Positions 38,001 through 50,351 of a DNA stretch of 64,000 nt are shown here, piece after piece. Source of the DNA: Conidiobolus incongruus B7586 (lineage: Eukaryota; Entomophthoromycota; Entomophthoromycetes; Entomophthorales; Conidiobolaceae); NCBI GenBank assembly GCA_000697335.1, contig JNEM01006591.1:1-64000 (forward strand). Reading direction: 5' to 3'. The translations under genes and the position numbers were made by a program. Position 1 is the stretch's first letter; each line of letters starts with the position of its first letter. The notes beneath the pieces were generated by a model. That model did not search any database, was not told where the DNA came from, and saw only the letters and a list, made by a program, of their open reading frames with translations.

Positions 38001-38862
38001 GTATTTTTTAAATTGTCATCCTCCTTAATTTGATTATTAGATTTCACATTTTTATCGTGGTGACCATCAATAGATTCAGAAATAATTTCTTCAACTGTCT
38101 TTTCATGACCATCTGCTGCGGGTTCACCGAAATCAAGCATCATTGGTTGAACCTTAATTCCAGTGCTAGGACTTTGAATAATTTCAGAATCTTCACTTTC
38201 TTCAAGATCCTGAGACTCTTGAATTAATCCTAAAGGCTCTTTTTGAGAGTGTTGTAACGCCGTTTCTTGAGAAATCATAGACAAGTCTTCAGCTTGTGAA
38301 TTCAAATCTGAATCCTTGTTGGATTTGTGACTACCCCTAGAAAATCTTCTGGGACTTCTGGGAGGTGGTACGGGAGTTGACAATTGCGTCGTTGTATCTT
38401 TAAAGCCTTCAGAAGTTTGGAGTGTTGAGGGCTTACCATTTGATTTCTTTTGTAATGAACCATTTATATCTAAAATTATCATAATGAATAAAACAATCAA
38501 ATAGAGTTATGAAAACTGAATACCTTTAACAGAATTATCTAATTTAACATATTCTTTTTCTCTAACCACTTGGCCTAAAGCTAAAATATAAATTACGTTG
38601 ATAATCTTGATATTAGATATCTATAACATAATTCACCTTGCATAGAAAATCGATTCCTCCTCGGTGCGAATTCCATTTTACTTTCAGGTTCCTTTGGAGG
38701 AATACTACCGGTTAAAGAATTCCTCTTACTTCTAAAAGGAGGCGGTGATGTTGTAACATCTTTCTCACTTTTACCACTTTTATTTTTTAAATTTTCAAAT
38801 ATTTCCATTCTGGACTTAACTGACATGCTAGGACTTTTAAATTTAGATCTGTCCGTCATCAT
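32057..38862 (-). CDS. large TBC-domain Rab GTPase-activating protein
   Basis: Three exons on the minus strand (38862-38637, 38580-38524, 38469-32057) give 6696 nt, 2231 residues. Residues about 100-1700 are a very acidic, Ser/Asp/Glu-rich and surely disordered region. The TBC domain (about 1800-2027) starts GIPVSLRGTLWQLMAKSQ. It keeps the catalytic arginine finger (QDLSRTYP, about 1845) and the glutamine finger (YCQG, about 1886), so GAP activity is expected. A coiled coil rich in L-x-x-x-L-x and Glu/Gln follows (about 2040-2190), then a basic tail KKWGGFRSILS. TBC plus C-terminal coiled coil matches the Gyp5/Gyl1-EVI5 group, which act on Rab1/Sec4-type GTPases in exocytosis (family knowledge). 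Those proteins are usually 800-900 residues, so the N-terminal half here is unusually long. Two adjacent ATGs (38862, 38859) start the protein. Confidence 0.88.
34200..34990 (-). repeat. coding tandem repeat, about 70 residues per unit, in the TBC protein
   Basis: Four diverged units of about 210 bp, in residues about 1250-1515. Each carries a core like RELFAYPTPIEDEYTDTDSY. The cores are LFLYPDPFEDEHTDTESF, ETFAYSAPAKGDHLHNKS, ELLSYPTSIKNDFVDTEL and ELFAYPTPIEDEYTDTDS. The segments between them recur as x-K-D-S-N-D-x and V-E-D-L/S-x-x-D/N-S. Confidence 0.75.
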
Positions 38863-41800
38863 TTAAAAAAATTTTTTGATAATATTTATATAAATATTTA
38901 TAATTGAATATATATATATATATATATCTAATTAACTATTAAAAAACTATAATTTTTTTTATCTATATATTAATTTTTAAAATATTAAATTTTTTTTAAC
39001 AGTAATTAATAAAATAAGAGAGTGAATAAATTAAATATTAATTTTAGATTAAATTAAAGTGTAAATTTTTTTATACAATTGAAATTTATCATAAATCTTG
39101 AAATGGATTTTAATATTTTTAGGCGTAATTGATTACTGATATTTTTGCGATTTTTTTGGTTGAATCTCCTTGCATTGATTAATTTGACACAGGATCATTA
39201 GTATTATTAGATTGAACCAATCATTTGTGAATATTAAACCTTTAATACGGTTGAAATCTATGTGGTTAGCAATGAAAGTAATGATCTATAGTTACATTGT
39301 TAATGTTCGTTTTTATCATTTTATGTAGCATTTACCAGATTTGATTTTACTAATCGGTTTGAAGTGATCAGATATATGATGAATATTTCCAATTTTGTTA
39401 ATATAGCATATAAATTCAGGTAAATTTTTGATTAATTATTATCCAATAATTCTATATAACGGAAAAAAATTTTTAATAAGAAAAATAATATTTTTTGATT
39501 AGTCATGAAGTTGTCATAATTTGATCATTGAAAAAAATAGCTGTAATATAACAATATAGTTAAATTGACTTATAATAGCTTTAAAAAAATTCCTATTTGA
39601 AGTTGAAATTAGTTGATCTCATTCAACTGATTGTTATATTGATTTTTTGAAAAATTGTATACTAATCAATGCATATAGCTCATATATTTACTTTCTAAGG
39701 ACCTCTCTTGATTTACAAATTTTTATCATTTTTGTATTCATCCAAATTGTTTGTTAAATGTTAAATCGAAACGTCATTGACATTATATTGATATTGATAT
39801 TAAACATAATTATATCACAAGAATAATCGGGTATTATCAAAACGATTACATCATTGTATTTAGTGTCATTTATAAGATTATTAGATTTTTTCAATACTCC
39901 AAAATTAGTTTGAGTTATACATATCTATCTTGAGTGAAATCATAATTGTTTAAGGAAAAAAACTGCACAAAATCAAATTAACATGATCTAGTAATGAAAA
40001 ACAGTGAATTGAACTAGTTATTAAAAAATATTTATGATGTTTGGTTATTTTATAAATCAATACAACTAAAATAAATTTAAAATTGCACAAATTTGAACTA
40101 TTCATTTTAACTTTATATCAAGTAATAATCGAATATCATTTGTGTTAATGTACAATGGCTAACATATAATATAATTAAATATTGGATGAATATATATAAA
40201 AATCAACTATATTTTGTATTAATAATATTATAATAACTATGTTTCAGAGTAATTACATATATCAATTTTTTAACATGAGTGAATAATTAAGTCATATATT
40301 TCATGAGTATTAAATACTATTAATTTGATCATTAAATTTCAAAATTTTAATCTGTCCACTTGCATAATCTCATGGTCATGATCCATTATTCAATAACATG
40401 AATCCTTTATCCTGTTTGGTTTATTTATAAATATATAATGAGAAATAATTCTTTAAATATCAGAAAATTTTTTTTACTATTCTCATATTTATAATTATTT
40501 TACTTAAACATGTACATATACTTACAAGTTTTGAAATTTTTTAATAATTTATGATAAAATTATATACAATCTACACCCTGTATCAAATTTTGAAAGTTAA
40601 TAAAGTGAATCATTAGGTATTTCTCATTAAATTAATAGGCTGATATTGAGTTCATTCATTGTTAAAGGTTAATTAAATATCAAACGAATACGTCATTTTA
40701 ATATAAAATCAATTAAAAATTTTATATTTCTAAATTGAAAATATACTCGAGAGAAGCATAGCTCTTTGAAATAGTATATTCTGGAAGATATATAATTTAA
40801 TATGAATATGATATTTTTTAATAATTAAATATGGTGAATTGGATTTTATATATCAAACTATAACTATAAGAGTATTATTCATACTCAAAAATTATAATAA
40901 TGGATTTATAAATGCTATTCACTTAAAAATGATATATATTCTAATTTCACTCCCATTTAATTAAAACTTAAATACTGAAAATATTAACAAATTTTTGAAA
41001 TTTTTAATACAGTATTGATAAGTTCAAACTTCAAATAAGGACTTGTAATTAGAAAAATATATGATTATGGTTATTGGATATTGGAATCATTGAATTATAC
41101 TTCCAAAAATTTTTAGTCATATATTTAATATATTTAATACATTTCACAATTGTATAATTAAAATTATTCCATAATATTTATCATCTAAATAAAGAAGACA
41201 TGTCAGTTTATAATAACAAAATAATAAATATTTTTTTCTTTTGCTATTTTAAACAAAGATTAAATATTAAAAAATTAATTAGTAATATACTAAAATCAAT
41301 CTAATTTTATATAATTTATTTGCTTAATAAACAAATTATAATTTTTTTATTTATTTACTATATGTGAGTATTGAAAATGTTTTAAGTATTTGACTAAAAT
41401 TAACATAAACTATTTTATTATTAAATATAATTGGCTAAAATATAATTCATCAAATATCTATTTATTTATAATGACCTTTAGCTAAAGTAGCCTTTTTAGA
41501 CTGTAAATCTATATTTTAATATTTCTTAAGTCCAATTATTAATATATATCAAAGTTTTCATAGATTCTTATTGTTGAAATAATCTATCTTAATCAACTCA
41601 AACCAAAAATATATTATAATTCTATTGGTAATAGAATATATATAGGTTATAACTATGATTTAAAATCATTATTCTTTTAAAATTTAATTTACACAAGTAT
41701 TATTAAATTTTAAAAAAAAATAGTATTTTAAATAATTACAAAATATTAAATACTATAATTATATTAAATATTTTAAAATATAATTTTAAAATTTAATAAT

Positions 41801-42266
41801 AAAATTTTTTTTAAAAAAATATTTTAATTTTAATATTAATATTAATTAAAATATTATTATTTATAAAATTAAATGAGATATAAAATTGGAGGTCATTTAA
41901 TAGTTAATAATTAATTTAATACAATATATATATATATATATTGTATTAAATTAACTCTTTAAATCAAATTTAAATTTTTTTTCTAAAAATTAATTAATAA
42001 TTAACTATATTTATATAATTTTAGATTCAAATTAAGTTATTTCATAAAAAATTGAATAATTAACAGAAATTATTACTAAATATGGTTATTATTATTATTA
42101 TTGATTAAGAATTTAATGAATAGTTTGATTTACTATTTGAATTAAATATTTTTATATAAAAATAATATTTTAAAATTATTAGTATTTAATTTATAACACT
42201 TTATAAATTTTTATTCGTAAATTAATTTCAAATCAAAATCAAATAAAAAACTTAGTATTATGGAAG
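38863..42266. other. AT-rich intergenic region
   Basis: A TA tract lies at about 38912-38929, within the TBC promoter side. A 44-bp perfect palindrome is at 41911-41954. tRNA-like fragments near 41465-41690 do not fold completely and are not called. No protein frame is supported in the 3.4 kb. Confidence 0.55.
41911..41954. repeat. 44-bp perfect palindrome
   Basis: TTAATTTAATACAAT, then TA repeats, then the exact complement ATTGTATTAAATTAA. It can extrude as a cruciform or fold as a hairpin. It may be a tiny transposon footprint or simply an expanded TA core; it lies 3' of SDR copy A. Confidence 0.7.
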
Positions 42267-43518
42267 TTACAAATGAGCTTTCAATTTGTTCAATCTTTCA
42301 AAGTAGATATCATCAATGAAAAGATCGTGTCCGAATTCCGTAGTGCCGGGAATACAGGCGTACTTATCGAAATCTGTCACACCATTCTCTCTAAGTACGA
42401 TTTCATCGATACAGAAGTTGCCACTATTGAAAAAATTGTTAGTATTAGATTGGTTAATTGTTAGAATTTGAATTACGTGAATTCTGTACTCTTCTTGGTT
42501 AAGATAGCGTGAGCAGCATCAGCCATAATGTCAGGTTTTCTAATATTTAGAAATTAGAAAATGTATCAAGATGAAAATGGAAATATGGGATTACCTGCAC
42601 ATTGCTTGTTGGTTAATTCCATCACCTATTAAAATTAAATTATGATAAGTGAAAATATTTGATATATATGTGAATGTTTAAAACTTACCAATAGCCTGTA
42701 ACGCTGCAGTGTAAATAATTGTCAATGGCCACAAGGCATTTACAGCAATACGATCACCTCTGAGTTCTTCACTCATACCGAGTACATTCATGGACATACC
42801 CATTCTAGTTATAATATTAGCTATATAACTCACAATTTAATCATACATCATTCACTTTGAAATAGTATATGCAACGTGATCTTTATACCATTTTGGATCA
42901 TGACTGAGAGGAGGACTCATAGTCAAAATATGAGGATTTGAAGATTTTTTAAGGTGAGGGATAGCATATTTGGAAACGAGCCAAGTACCTCTGGTGTTAA
43001 TGGACTGCATTAAATCGTACTTTTTCAATGGAGTATCAGTCGTATCTGTCAGACTGATGGCACTAGCTATATTTTATTTTGAATAAATTTTTCTTATCTT
43101 GATAATGATAAATTGAGTAAATACCATTGTTAACAAGAATATCAATACCACCAAAGGTCTCAACAGTCTTTTGAATAGCAGCCTTAACTTGAGCTTCGTC
43201 CCTAATATCACAAATAATTGGGAGTGCTTTACCTCCAGCTTGTTCAATTTCCCTAGCAGCTGTGTAAATAGTACCAGGTAACTGAATTCAAAATTAATAA
43301 TTTGATAATTTAATATTTCAATAAAAATTACTTTGGAATGAGGTTCTGCAGTCTTTGCAGCAACAGCAACATTAGCACCATCTTTAGCAGCTCTCAAAGC
43401 GATAGCGAGACCGATGCCTCTAAATATTGATTATTGAATATTAAGTGAATAAAATTTTGTAAATTTGATAGTACCTAGAAGCTCCTGAGATGAATAAAGT
43501 TTTTCCTTTTAATGACAT
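42267..43518 (-). CDS. HSDL2-like short-chain dehydrogenase, copy A
   Basis: Eight exons on the minus strand: 43518-43475, 43419-43332, 43281-43125, 43066-42856, 42814/42804-42689 (acceptor gives 42804), 42625-42595, 42539-42477, 42423-42267. They total 867 nt, 288 residues. The NAD(P)-binding motif reads SGASRGIGLAIALRA (Ser for the usual Thr), and the catalytic Tyr-Lys pair is in HVAYTISKMGMSMNVLGM. The chain follows human HSDL2 closely (AAKDGANVAVAAKTAEPH, LPGTIYTAA.EIE.AGGKALP, SINTRGTWLVSKY, GNFCIDEI). It has no C-terminal SCP2 sterol-carrier domain, unlike animal HSDL2, so it is the dehydrogenase module alone. Substrate is unknown; peroxisomal or mitochondrial lipid metabolism is typical of the family. 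The protein ends KLKAHL; no clear peroxisomal tripeptide, though AHL is weakly PTS1-like. Tandem with copy B. Confidence 0.9.
42761..43027 (-). repeat. gene-conversion tract 1, copy A side
   Basis: This 267-bp stretch is identical to 45335-45601 in copy B by eye. It spans parts of exons 4 and 5 and all of intron 4. Confidence 0.9.
43169..43409 (-). repeat. gene-conversion tract 2, copy A side
   Basis: This 241-bp stretch is identical to 45740-45980 in copy B. It spans most of exons 2 and 3 and all of intron 2. Confidence 0.9.
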
Positions 43519-44828
43519 TTTAACAATTAAAATTTAACAGAATAATTAAGATATAGTAAAGAAATCATCGTTTAAATACTATGAGGTCACTCTAATTTAA
43601 TGCTCTTTATTCTTTGAAATTTATTATTGTTAAAATAATCATATGAAATTTTGGGTTTTATTTAAATTAATTTTCCGTACTTTAACATGTGATATACTAA
43701 ATTAGTTGAAGTATTTTAATATTTTTTTTTAACCCGAAAATTTTACCTACATTTGAATTAAACAGTCATTCGATATTATATTAGATATCCTTCAAAATAT
43801 TAAATAGGATATATTAATAATTTAATTGTGTTAATTAATTTTGATTAAAATCACTTTAAATCAAAATATAAATTATAGAATATTTTATTTTTTTATTATT
43901 AATATAACACCTTTTACTTGAATTTAGATATATTATGTAAAATTTCATTATATACGCATAAATTGTTGAATATAATGATTATTAAAAGTTGATAAATTTT
44001 AAAATTAATTAATAATAATTATTATAATAATTATAATAATTATTATGTTTTAAATAATCAAAAAAAATTAATAAATTAATTTTTTACTTTTTACAGTTAA
44101 TTTTTTAATTTAATAATTAAATTCAAATATTTTAGCGTATATTAACTTTTATTCAATATTCATTAATTTATCATATTTATATATTAATTGAATTGATGAA
44201 AAAATTGATTTTAATTATTTATTAATAAATAATTAAATACTATTATATTTCATTATTACATTTCATTATATATATATATATATATTTCATAACTGATAAT
44301 TATCTAATTATTAAAATTATAATTTTAATAATAATTATATATTTTTTTTTAAAAAATTAAATAATTTTAAAATTAATTTAATATTTTTGATACAATAATA
44401 AATTATTTTTATTATTATTATTTTTTAAGTATAAAATTTATTAAATTATTAAATGATTAATAATATTAATCAATATTAGAGGTTAATTAACAAGATTAAA
44501 AACACTTTATAGAAAGTTTGAACTTATCATATTTTCAAACAGTAAATTGACTGATAATACTTAACACACTTTAGATTAAATACATTTAATATTAATAAAT
44601 ATCTGAATGATTACAATGTATTTAATAATCAATATAAAGTCAGATTCATATTACAAAATATATACAGATAGATAACTAAATTTTATAGTAGTATTGATTT
44701 TATATGTTATTTTAACTATTTTTAACAATGGAATAATTTATATTTAATGTAAAAAATTTTTTCAAATTGTGTGGAATTAATAATATAATTAAAATTAATT
44801 ATAATCCAAATAAAAAACATTCACAAGA
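43519..44828. other. intergenic region between SDR copies A and B
   Basis: Promoter side of copy A. Extremely A/T-rich with a TA tract (44267-44286) and short palindromic TAAT runs near 44020-44045. No gene. Confidence 0.6.
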
Positions 44829-46091
44829 TTACAAACGGGCTTTCAATTTGTTCAACTTTTGGAAGTAAATATCATCTATAAAACCGTCGTAACCAAATTC
44901 CTTAGTGCCAGGGATGCAGGCGTACTGACTAAAATCAGTTTGGCCATTTTCTCTAAGTATAATTTCGTCGATACAGAAATTGCCACTATTAAGTTGTTAG
45001 TAAATATACACATTAAATCTATTTTTAGTTTATAAAATATTACGTGAACTCGGTACTTTTCTTAGTTAAAATAGCATGGGCGGCATCTGCCATAATTTCA
45101 GGTTTTCTATTAATGTAATTATAGTATTACATTCATACTGACTAATATATATATTATATTAATAATTACCTGCATAATTTTTGTTGATTGACTCCTCCAC
45201 CTAAAAAAATCATTAATTATCAAGAATTCATTTATAATGTAATAGGGATTAATAATACTTACCAATTGCTTGTAACGCTGCAGTATAAATCAATGTCAAT
45301 GGCCACAAAGCATTAACCGCGATGCCGTCATTTTTGAGTTCTTCACTCATACCGAGTACATTCATGGACATACCCATTCTAGTTATAATATTAGCTATAT
45401 AACTCACAATTTAATCATACATCATTCACTTTGAAATAGTATATGCAACGTGATCTTTATACCATTTTGGATCATGACTGAGAGGAGGACTCATAGTCAA
45501 AATATGAGGATTTGAAGATTTTTTAAGGTGAGGGATAGCATATTTGGAAACGAGCCAAGTACCTCTGGTGTTAATGGACTGCATTAAATCGTACTTTTTC
45601 ACGGAGGTATCGAGTGTACCAGTAATATTGATAGCGCTAGCTATGATTCGAATCGGGGTTAGTTTTTCATTATTTACCAAATTTGATTTATTTACCATTG
45701 TTAATAACAATATCAATACCACCGAAAGTCTCAACAGTTTTTTGAATAGCAGCCTTAACTTGAGCTTCGTCCCTAATATCACAAATAATTGGGAGTGCTT
45801 TACCTCCAGCTTGTTCAATTTCCCTAGCAGCTGTGTAAATAGTACCAGGTAACTGAATTCAAAATTAATAATTTGATAATTTAATATTTCAATAAAAATT
45901 ACTTTGGAATGAGGTTCTGCAGTCTTTGCAGCAACAGCAACATTAGCACCATCTTTAGCAGCTCTCAAAGCGATAGCGAGGCCGATGCCTCTAAATAATG
46001 AATATTAAATATCAATTAATATAAGTTTATTCATTGAAAAATTTTACCTAGAAGCTCCTGATACGAATAAGGTTTTACCCTTTAATGACAT
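44829..46091 (-). CDS. HSDL2-like short-chain dehydrogenase, copy B
   Basis: Eight exons on the minus strand: 46091-46048, 45990-45903, 45852-45696, 45640-45430, 45378-45263, 45200-45170, 45106-45044, 44985-44829. Exon lengths are 44, 88, 157, 211, 116, 31, 63 and 157, exactly those of copy A; 867 nt, 288 residues. The active-site set is the same (SGASRGIG, NN before intron 3, AYTISK). The chain ends KLNKLKARL; the last three residues (ARL) resemble a PTS1 peroxisomal signal, a possible localisation clue. Substrate-loop differences from copy A lie in exon 4 start (ASAINITGTLDTSVKKYD against ASAISLTDTTDTPLKKYD) and in the C-terminal third. Two long tracts are identical to copy A, including introns 2 and 4. 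Confidence 0.9.
45335..45601 (-). repeat. gene-conversion tract 1, copy B side
   Basis: Identical to 42761-43027. Confidence 0.9.
45740..45980 (-). repeat. gene-conversion tract 2, copy B side
   Basis: Identical to 43169-43409. Confidence 0.9.
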
Positions 46092-48238
46092 ATTAATAAT
46101 TAAAATAATAGAAAAATTTAAAATTTTAATATTTCGAAATTGATTAATAAAAAAAGTATAATGTTATATTCATGCTTCTTCATTAATTCACTAGTTAACC
46201 AATCCCTTGGAAAAAATATCCACTTTAGTATCATATGAAATTCGAAGTGTAATTTATATTACTCATTGATCATTAAAAATTTTAATACTGGGATTTTGTA
46301 TTGAAATTACAATATTAATGAATAATCAACTATTAGGTGTTGTTTTGAGTCTTTATTTTAGTCCTCAGGGTAATAATGATAATAATAGCTTAGGAGATAT
46401 TTAATTGTTATTAAAATATCATTATACAATGAAATAACTTAACCTAACCATGTTTCTGAATCACACATATTAAATTTTGAAAATCAATATTTTAGATATG
46501 TCGGTACTTAAAGTTAATCAACATGTGATTTACCAAACTAGCCAAATCTCATGACTAGTACTTCACCCGATAATTTTACCATGTAAATTACAATCAAAAA
46601 CAGTTGAATTATTATAATTACTTTTAATGAAATTTTAAAAAAGTATTATTTAATCTTTACAATTATAGGAATTTAATAAGTTTTTAGATTTTTTTTGGAA
46701 TTAGTTTTATAATTATTTTTTAAATCAATTTAATTTATTAATAAAAAAAATTTTTTTATTAAATTTATTTTTTTTTCAAGTAAGAATTCAATTATAAAAA
46801 ATTTATTAAAAATTTATGACTTGGGAATTATTTCAAATAATAATTGATAGTAGCTAGTAATTTACTATTATAATAATAGATACTTGAATCAAAATTATTG
46901 TTCATATGATTATTATGACAAATTATTTGAAATAATATTTTGGACAATTATTTATAGATATATTTCTGTATAACAGTATTAACTAATGCTTCAAAAAATA
47001 AACGAATGAAATGATATTATCAACTTAAATTATTAATTAGTTATCATCGAATTTTGATTATTGATAATATAAAAATTATTCAAATAATAATATATTCAAG
47101 GTGTTTAATTAAAATTAGTAGATTTAGCATATAAATAACCCAGTTAATTGATATATATTATAATTAATAGTTTAAGATTTATTTGATATTATTGAATTAA
47201 ACTCCAAATTTCAATAGCAATTTTACTTTAAATGAATATTTAAAATGTTAAAATATTATATAAATAATCATAATCAATTAGTGGTAATGATTAGAAAAAC
47301 ACTTATTTTTAAAATAAATTGAATAGCAATATAGTTCAATTACAAATTAAATTATCAATTTTTTCAATTAAATATTTGAAATTACATAACTATATCCCTA
47401 ATTACAAATTTATTAATCAATATATTTAAATATTTTTAATTTTTATATAGCATTGTAAACAACTTGAATTATTTGTTTTAAAATATTTTAGATAGTAAAA
47501 TAAAAGAATGAATTTGAATGTAAAATTAAACATTGAAAGAATCTCGTAATTAAATTTATTAGTATTTTATCGCAGATTTAACACTTATAATGTTAATATT
47601 GAATATGATTTGGATATATCAGTGATTAGATCTACAAATAATCTGATTTTGGTTTTAATGGTTAAAAAATATTATCATTATATTTGACCAAGCTTGTCTC
47701 TGAGAGAGTAAAGTTATCAATGTTCAATTATCACTATAAATTGAGTGAATTTAATAATAATTTTATAATTTCAAAAATTTAATTTTATACTACAATCAAT
47801 TTCATAACTATTTAAAATTAATTGTTAAATTCATATATACAAAATTACACCGCATTTCAGAGGAATTGAAAAAGTATTCTGAAGGCAGTCCATTATAATC
47901 CTACACTCTTAGTATAACAATAATAATAATAATAATAATTTGATAAAGCATTCTAATAACAAAACTATTAAATCCATTTATTTAATGCCATATATCTATC
48001 TCTCCACCCAATTTTATCTTAATTTTTCCAAATTTTCGGGTATGTTTTAAAAATTCACGTGACAAATTTCCAATTTGACGTCACTGATATAATTCACATA
48101 TTTAAATTAAAGATCTTCAATTTTGTATTAAACATTTAAAAATAAAATAAAATAATTCAATTGAAGTATTTAATACTTTTTTTAATCACAAAATAAATAA
48201 TCTAATTCTTATATTTTTAATAATTGTCCAAAAAAATA
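46092..48238. other. divergent intergenic region between SDR copies B and C
   Basis: Shared 5' side of copy B (-) and copy C (+). It contains an AAT microsatellite at about 47920-47940 and, near copy C, the E-box and CRE described separately. No gene. Confidence 0.6.
48055..48083 (+). promoter_or_regulatory. palindromic E-box and CRE upstream of SDR copy C
   Basis: TCACGTGA (48055-48062) and a full palindromic TGACGTCA (48076-48083) lie 14 bp apart, about 155-185 bp before the ATG. These are consensus sites for bHLH-zip and CREB/ATF-type bZIP factors. Neither full site is seen upstream of copies A or B. Confidence 0.55.
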
Positions 48239-49458
48239 ATGGTATTGAAAGGGAAAACTATATTCGTATCGGGAGGTTCCAGGTAACTCACAAATTCTAT
48301 TCAACTGATAGATATTAAATAATTAGTTAGAGGTATTGGATTAGCTATCGCCCTAAGAGCTGCTAGGGACGGTGCAAATATTGCAGTAGCTGCTAAGACT
48401 GCTGAACCTCACCCTAAGGTACATTTATCATTTCACATAATTTCCAATTCTAATTCGATTCAAGTTACCTGGTACAATCTATACAGCTGCCGAAGAAATT
48501 GAAAAAGCTGGAGGCAAAGCACTCCCAATTATTTGTGATATTAGGGATGAAGCTCAAGTGAATGAAGCAATTCAAAAAACTGTTGAAAAATTTAAGGGGA
48601 TTGATATATTGATTAATAATGGTAAATATTTTTTAAACTTTTGTAGAACGATTAATAATTGTGGGGGTCAGCTAGTGCGATTAGTTTGACGAATACAATT
48701 GATACGCCCTTGAAAAGGTATGATTTAATGCAGTCTATTAACACCAGAGGAACTTGGCTAGTGTCCAAATATGCTATTCCCCACCTTAAAAAAGCTGACA
48801 ATCCTCATATTTTGACTATGAGTCCACCCCTAAGTTTTGATCCCAAATGGTATAGGGATCATGTAGCATACACTATTTCAAAGTATATTTTTTTATTTTA
48901 AATTTTGAATTTATTGACTAATAACTAAATTAGAATGGGTATGTCCATGAATGTACTAGGTATGAGCGAAGAATTTCGAAAGGATCGTATTGCTGTCAAC
49001 GCTCTGTGGCCTTTAACTTTGATTTATACTGCAGCGTTGCAAGCAATTGGTAATGATTGAATTATATTATAGTTTTGTATATAAGATTTTAATAATTGAA
49101 TTATTATTATAGGCGATGATGTCAATCAACAACAGTTGTGCAGGTAAGCAATTCCCAATTTCAGTCATATTTATCAACTTAATTCGAAATTTAGAAAACC
49201 AGAAATTATGGCAGATGCCGCATACGAAATCCTAACAAAGAAGAGTACCGAATTCACGTAATTTTAATCAACTATACTCTTATTATTTACTAAATATTTC
49301 ATAGTGGTAATTTCTGTATTGACGAAATTTTATTGAGAGAGAATGGCCATAAAGATATTGACAAATATGCATGCGTACCAGGAAGTAAAGAATTTAAGTA
49401 TGATTTCTTTATTGATGATCATTGGTTTGATAAATTGAACCAATTGAAAGCTAAATAA
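48239..49458 (+). CDS. HSDL2-like short-chain dehydrogenase, copy C
   Basis: Eight exons: 48239-48282, 48331-48418, 48465-48621, 48672-48882, 48934-49049, 49113-49143, 49195-49257, 49305-49458. They total 864 nt, 287 residues. Intron positions and phases equal those of copies A and B, and only the last exon is one codon shorter. The cofactor loop is SGGSRGIGLAIALRA, with Gly for the Ala of A and B; AYTISK holds the catalytic Tyr and Lys. ASAISLTNTIDTPLKRYDLM is even closer to human HSDL2 than A and B are. It ends KLNQLKAK. It is in inverted orientation to A and B, about 2.1 kb from B, and more diverged in sequence. This suggests an older duplication, with A/B kept alike by conversion. Confidence 0.9.
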
Positions 49459-50173
49459 TTTTTGATTGTTGAAATTGAATAAAAGTATGTTAAATTATTA
49501 TAAAACTTGAATTAAATTTATAAATGTTAAAATAAAAAATAACTAACCATTACATGATTATTATTAGTGTATTTTTTGAATTATTAAAAATTGATTCATT
49601 TTTAAGTACCATTAATTGAACTATTTAATCGAAAAATACTTAAAAAAGTTAAAGTAATTCTACTTAATATTGTATCATTTATTAGAAAACTCTTTAATTG
49701 GATAACATCATCTTGATTGAATATCCTTTTTTTCACTTAATAATTTTAATTGTTTGTAATTAAAAAATATAACAATTAATATTTATAATTATTAATTTTT
49801 TTATATTATATACTTAATCAATTAAGTTTAAAATTGATTTTATTATTTGTAAACTATAATTAACTTTTAATAAATTTCATCATTCTTTGGTAACATTATG
49901 AAATTACCAAAAAACAAAGCAAACAAAAATTTTAAATTTAATTCTTCATCTCTATAATTGTTTTTAATAATAAATCAAATATTTTTTGAAGTTGTTATCA
50001 AATATATATATATATATATATTCATTCTTTTTCAATAATAAATTATTTTCTTATATCATAAATTGTAATTTAATTAATTGACCAATAATTATAATCAAAC
50101 ACATTAATTTTATCCCATAAATTTTAAATGTGACTTGAATTTTTATTTTAAAATATTAAATAAAATATAAAAA

Positions 50174-50204
<31 letters not shown>

Positions 50205-50351
50205 TTCAAAATTGAATAATATTTAAAAATTCTAACAATAATAATAATAATAAGTTTAATTAAATTAATATTATTAAAAAATTAAAAGGTATTATTAAAA
50301 TAAAATTTTTCTTATCCTATTATTCATAATTTTATTCAGTTTGGATTACTG
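49459..50351. other. intergenic region, glucosidase I promoter
   Basis: A/T-rich, with a TA tract (50002-50021) and an ATT microsatellite (about 50174-50202). No gene. Confidence 0.6.

Noticed and set aside
41465-41690. tRNA-like pieces: TAGACTGTAAATCTA (Tyr-like anticodon arm) and TGATTTAAAATCA (Leu-like), suggesting a mitochondrial insertion
   Set aside because: Neither piece has a complete acceptor and T arm at the right spacing, and short A/T stems of this kind arise by chance here.
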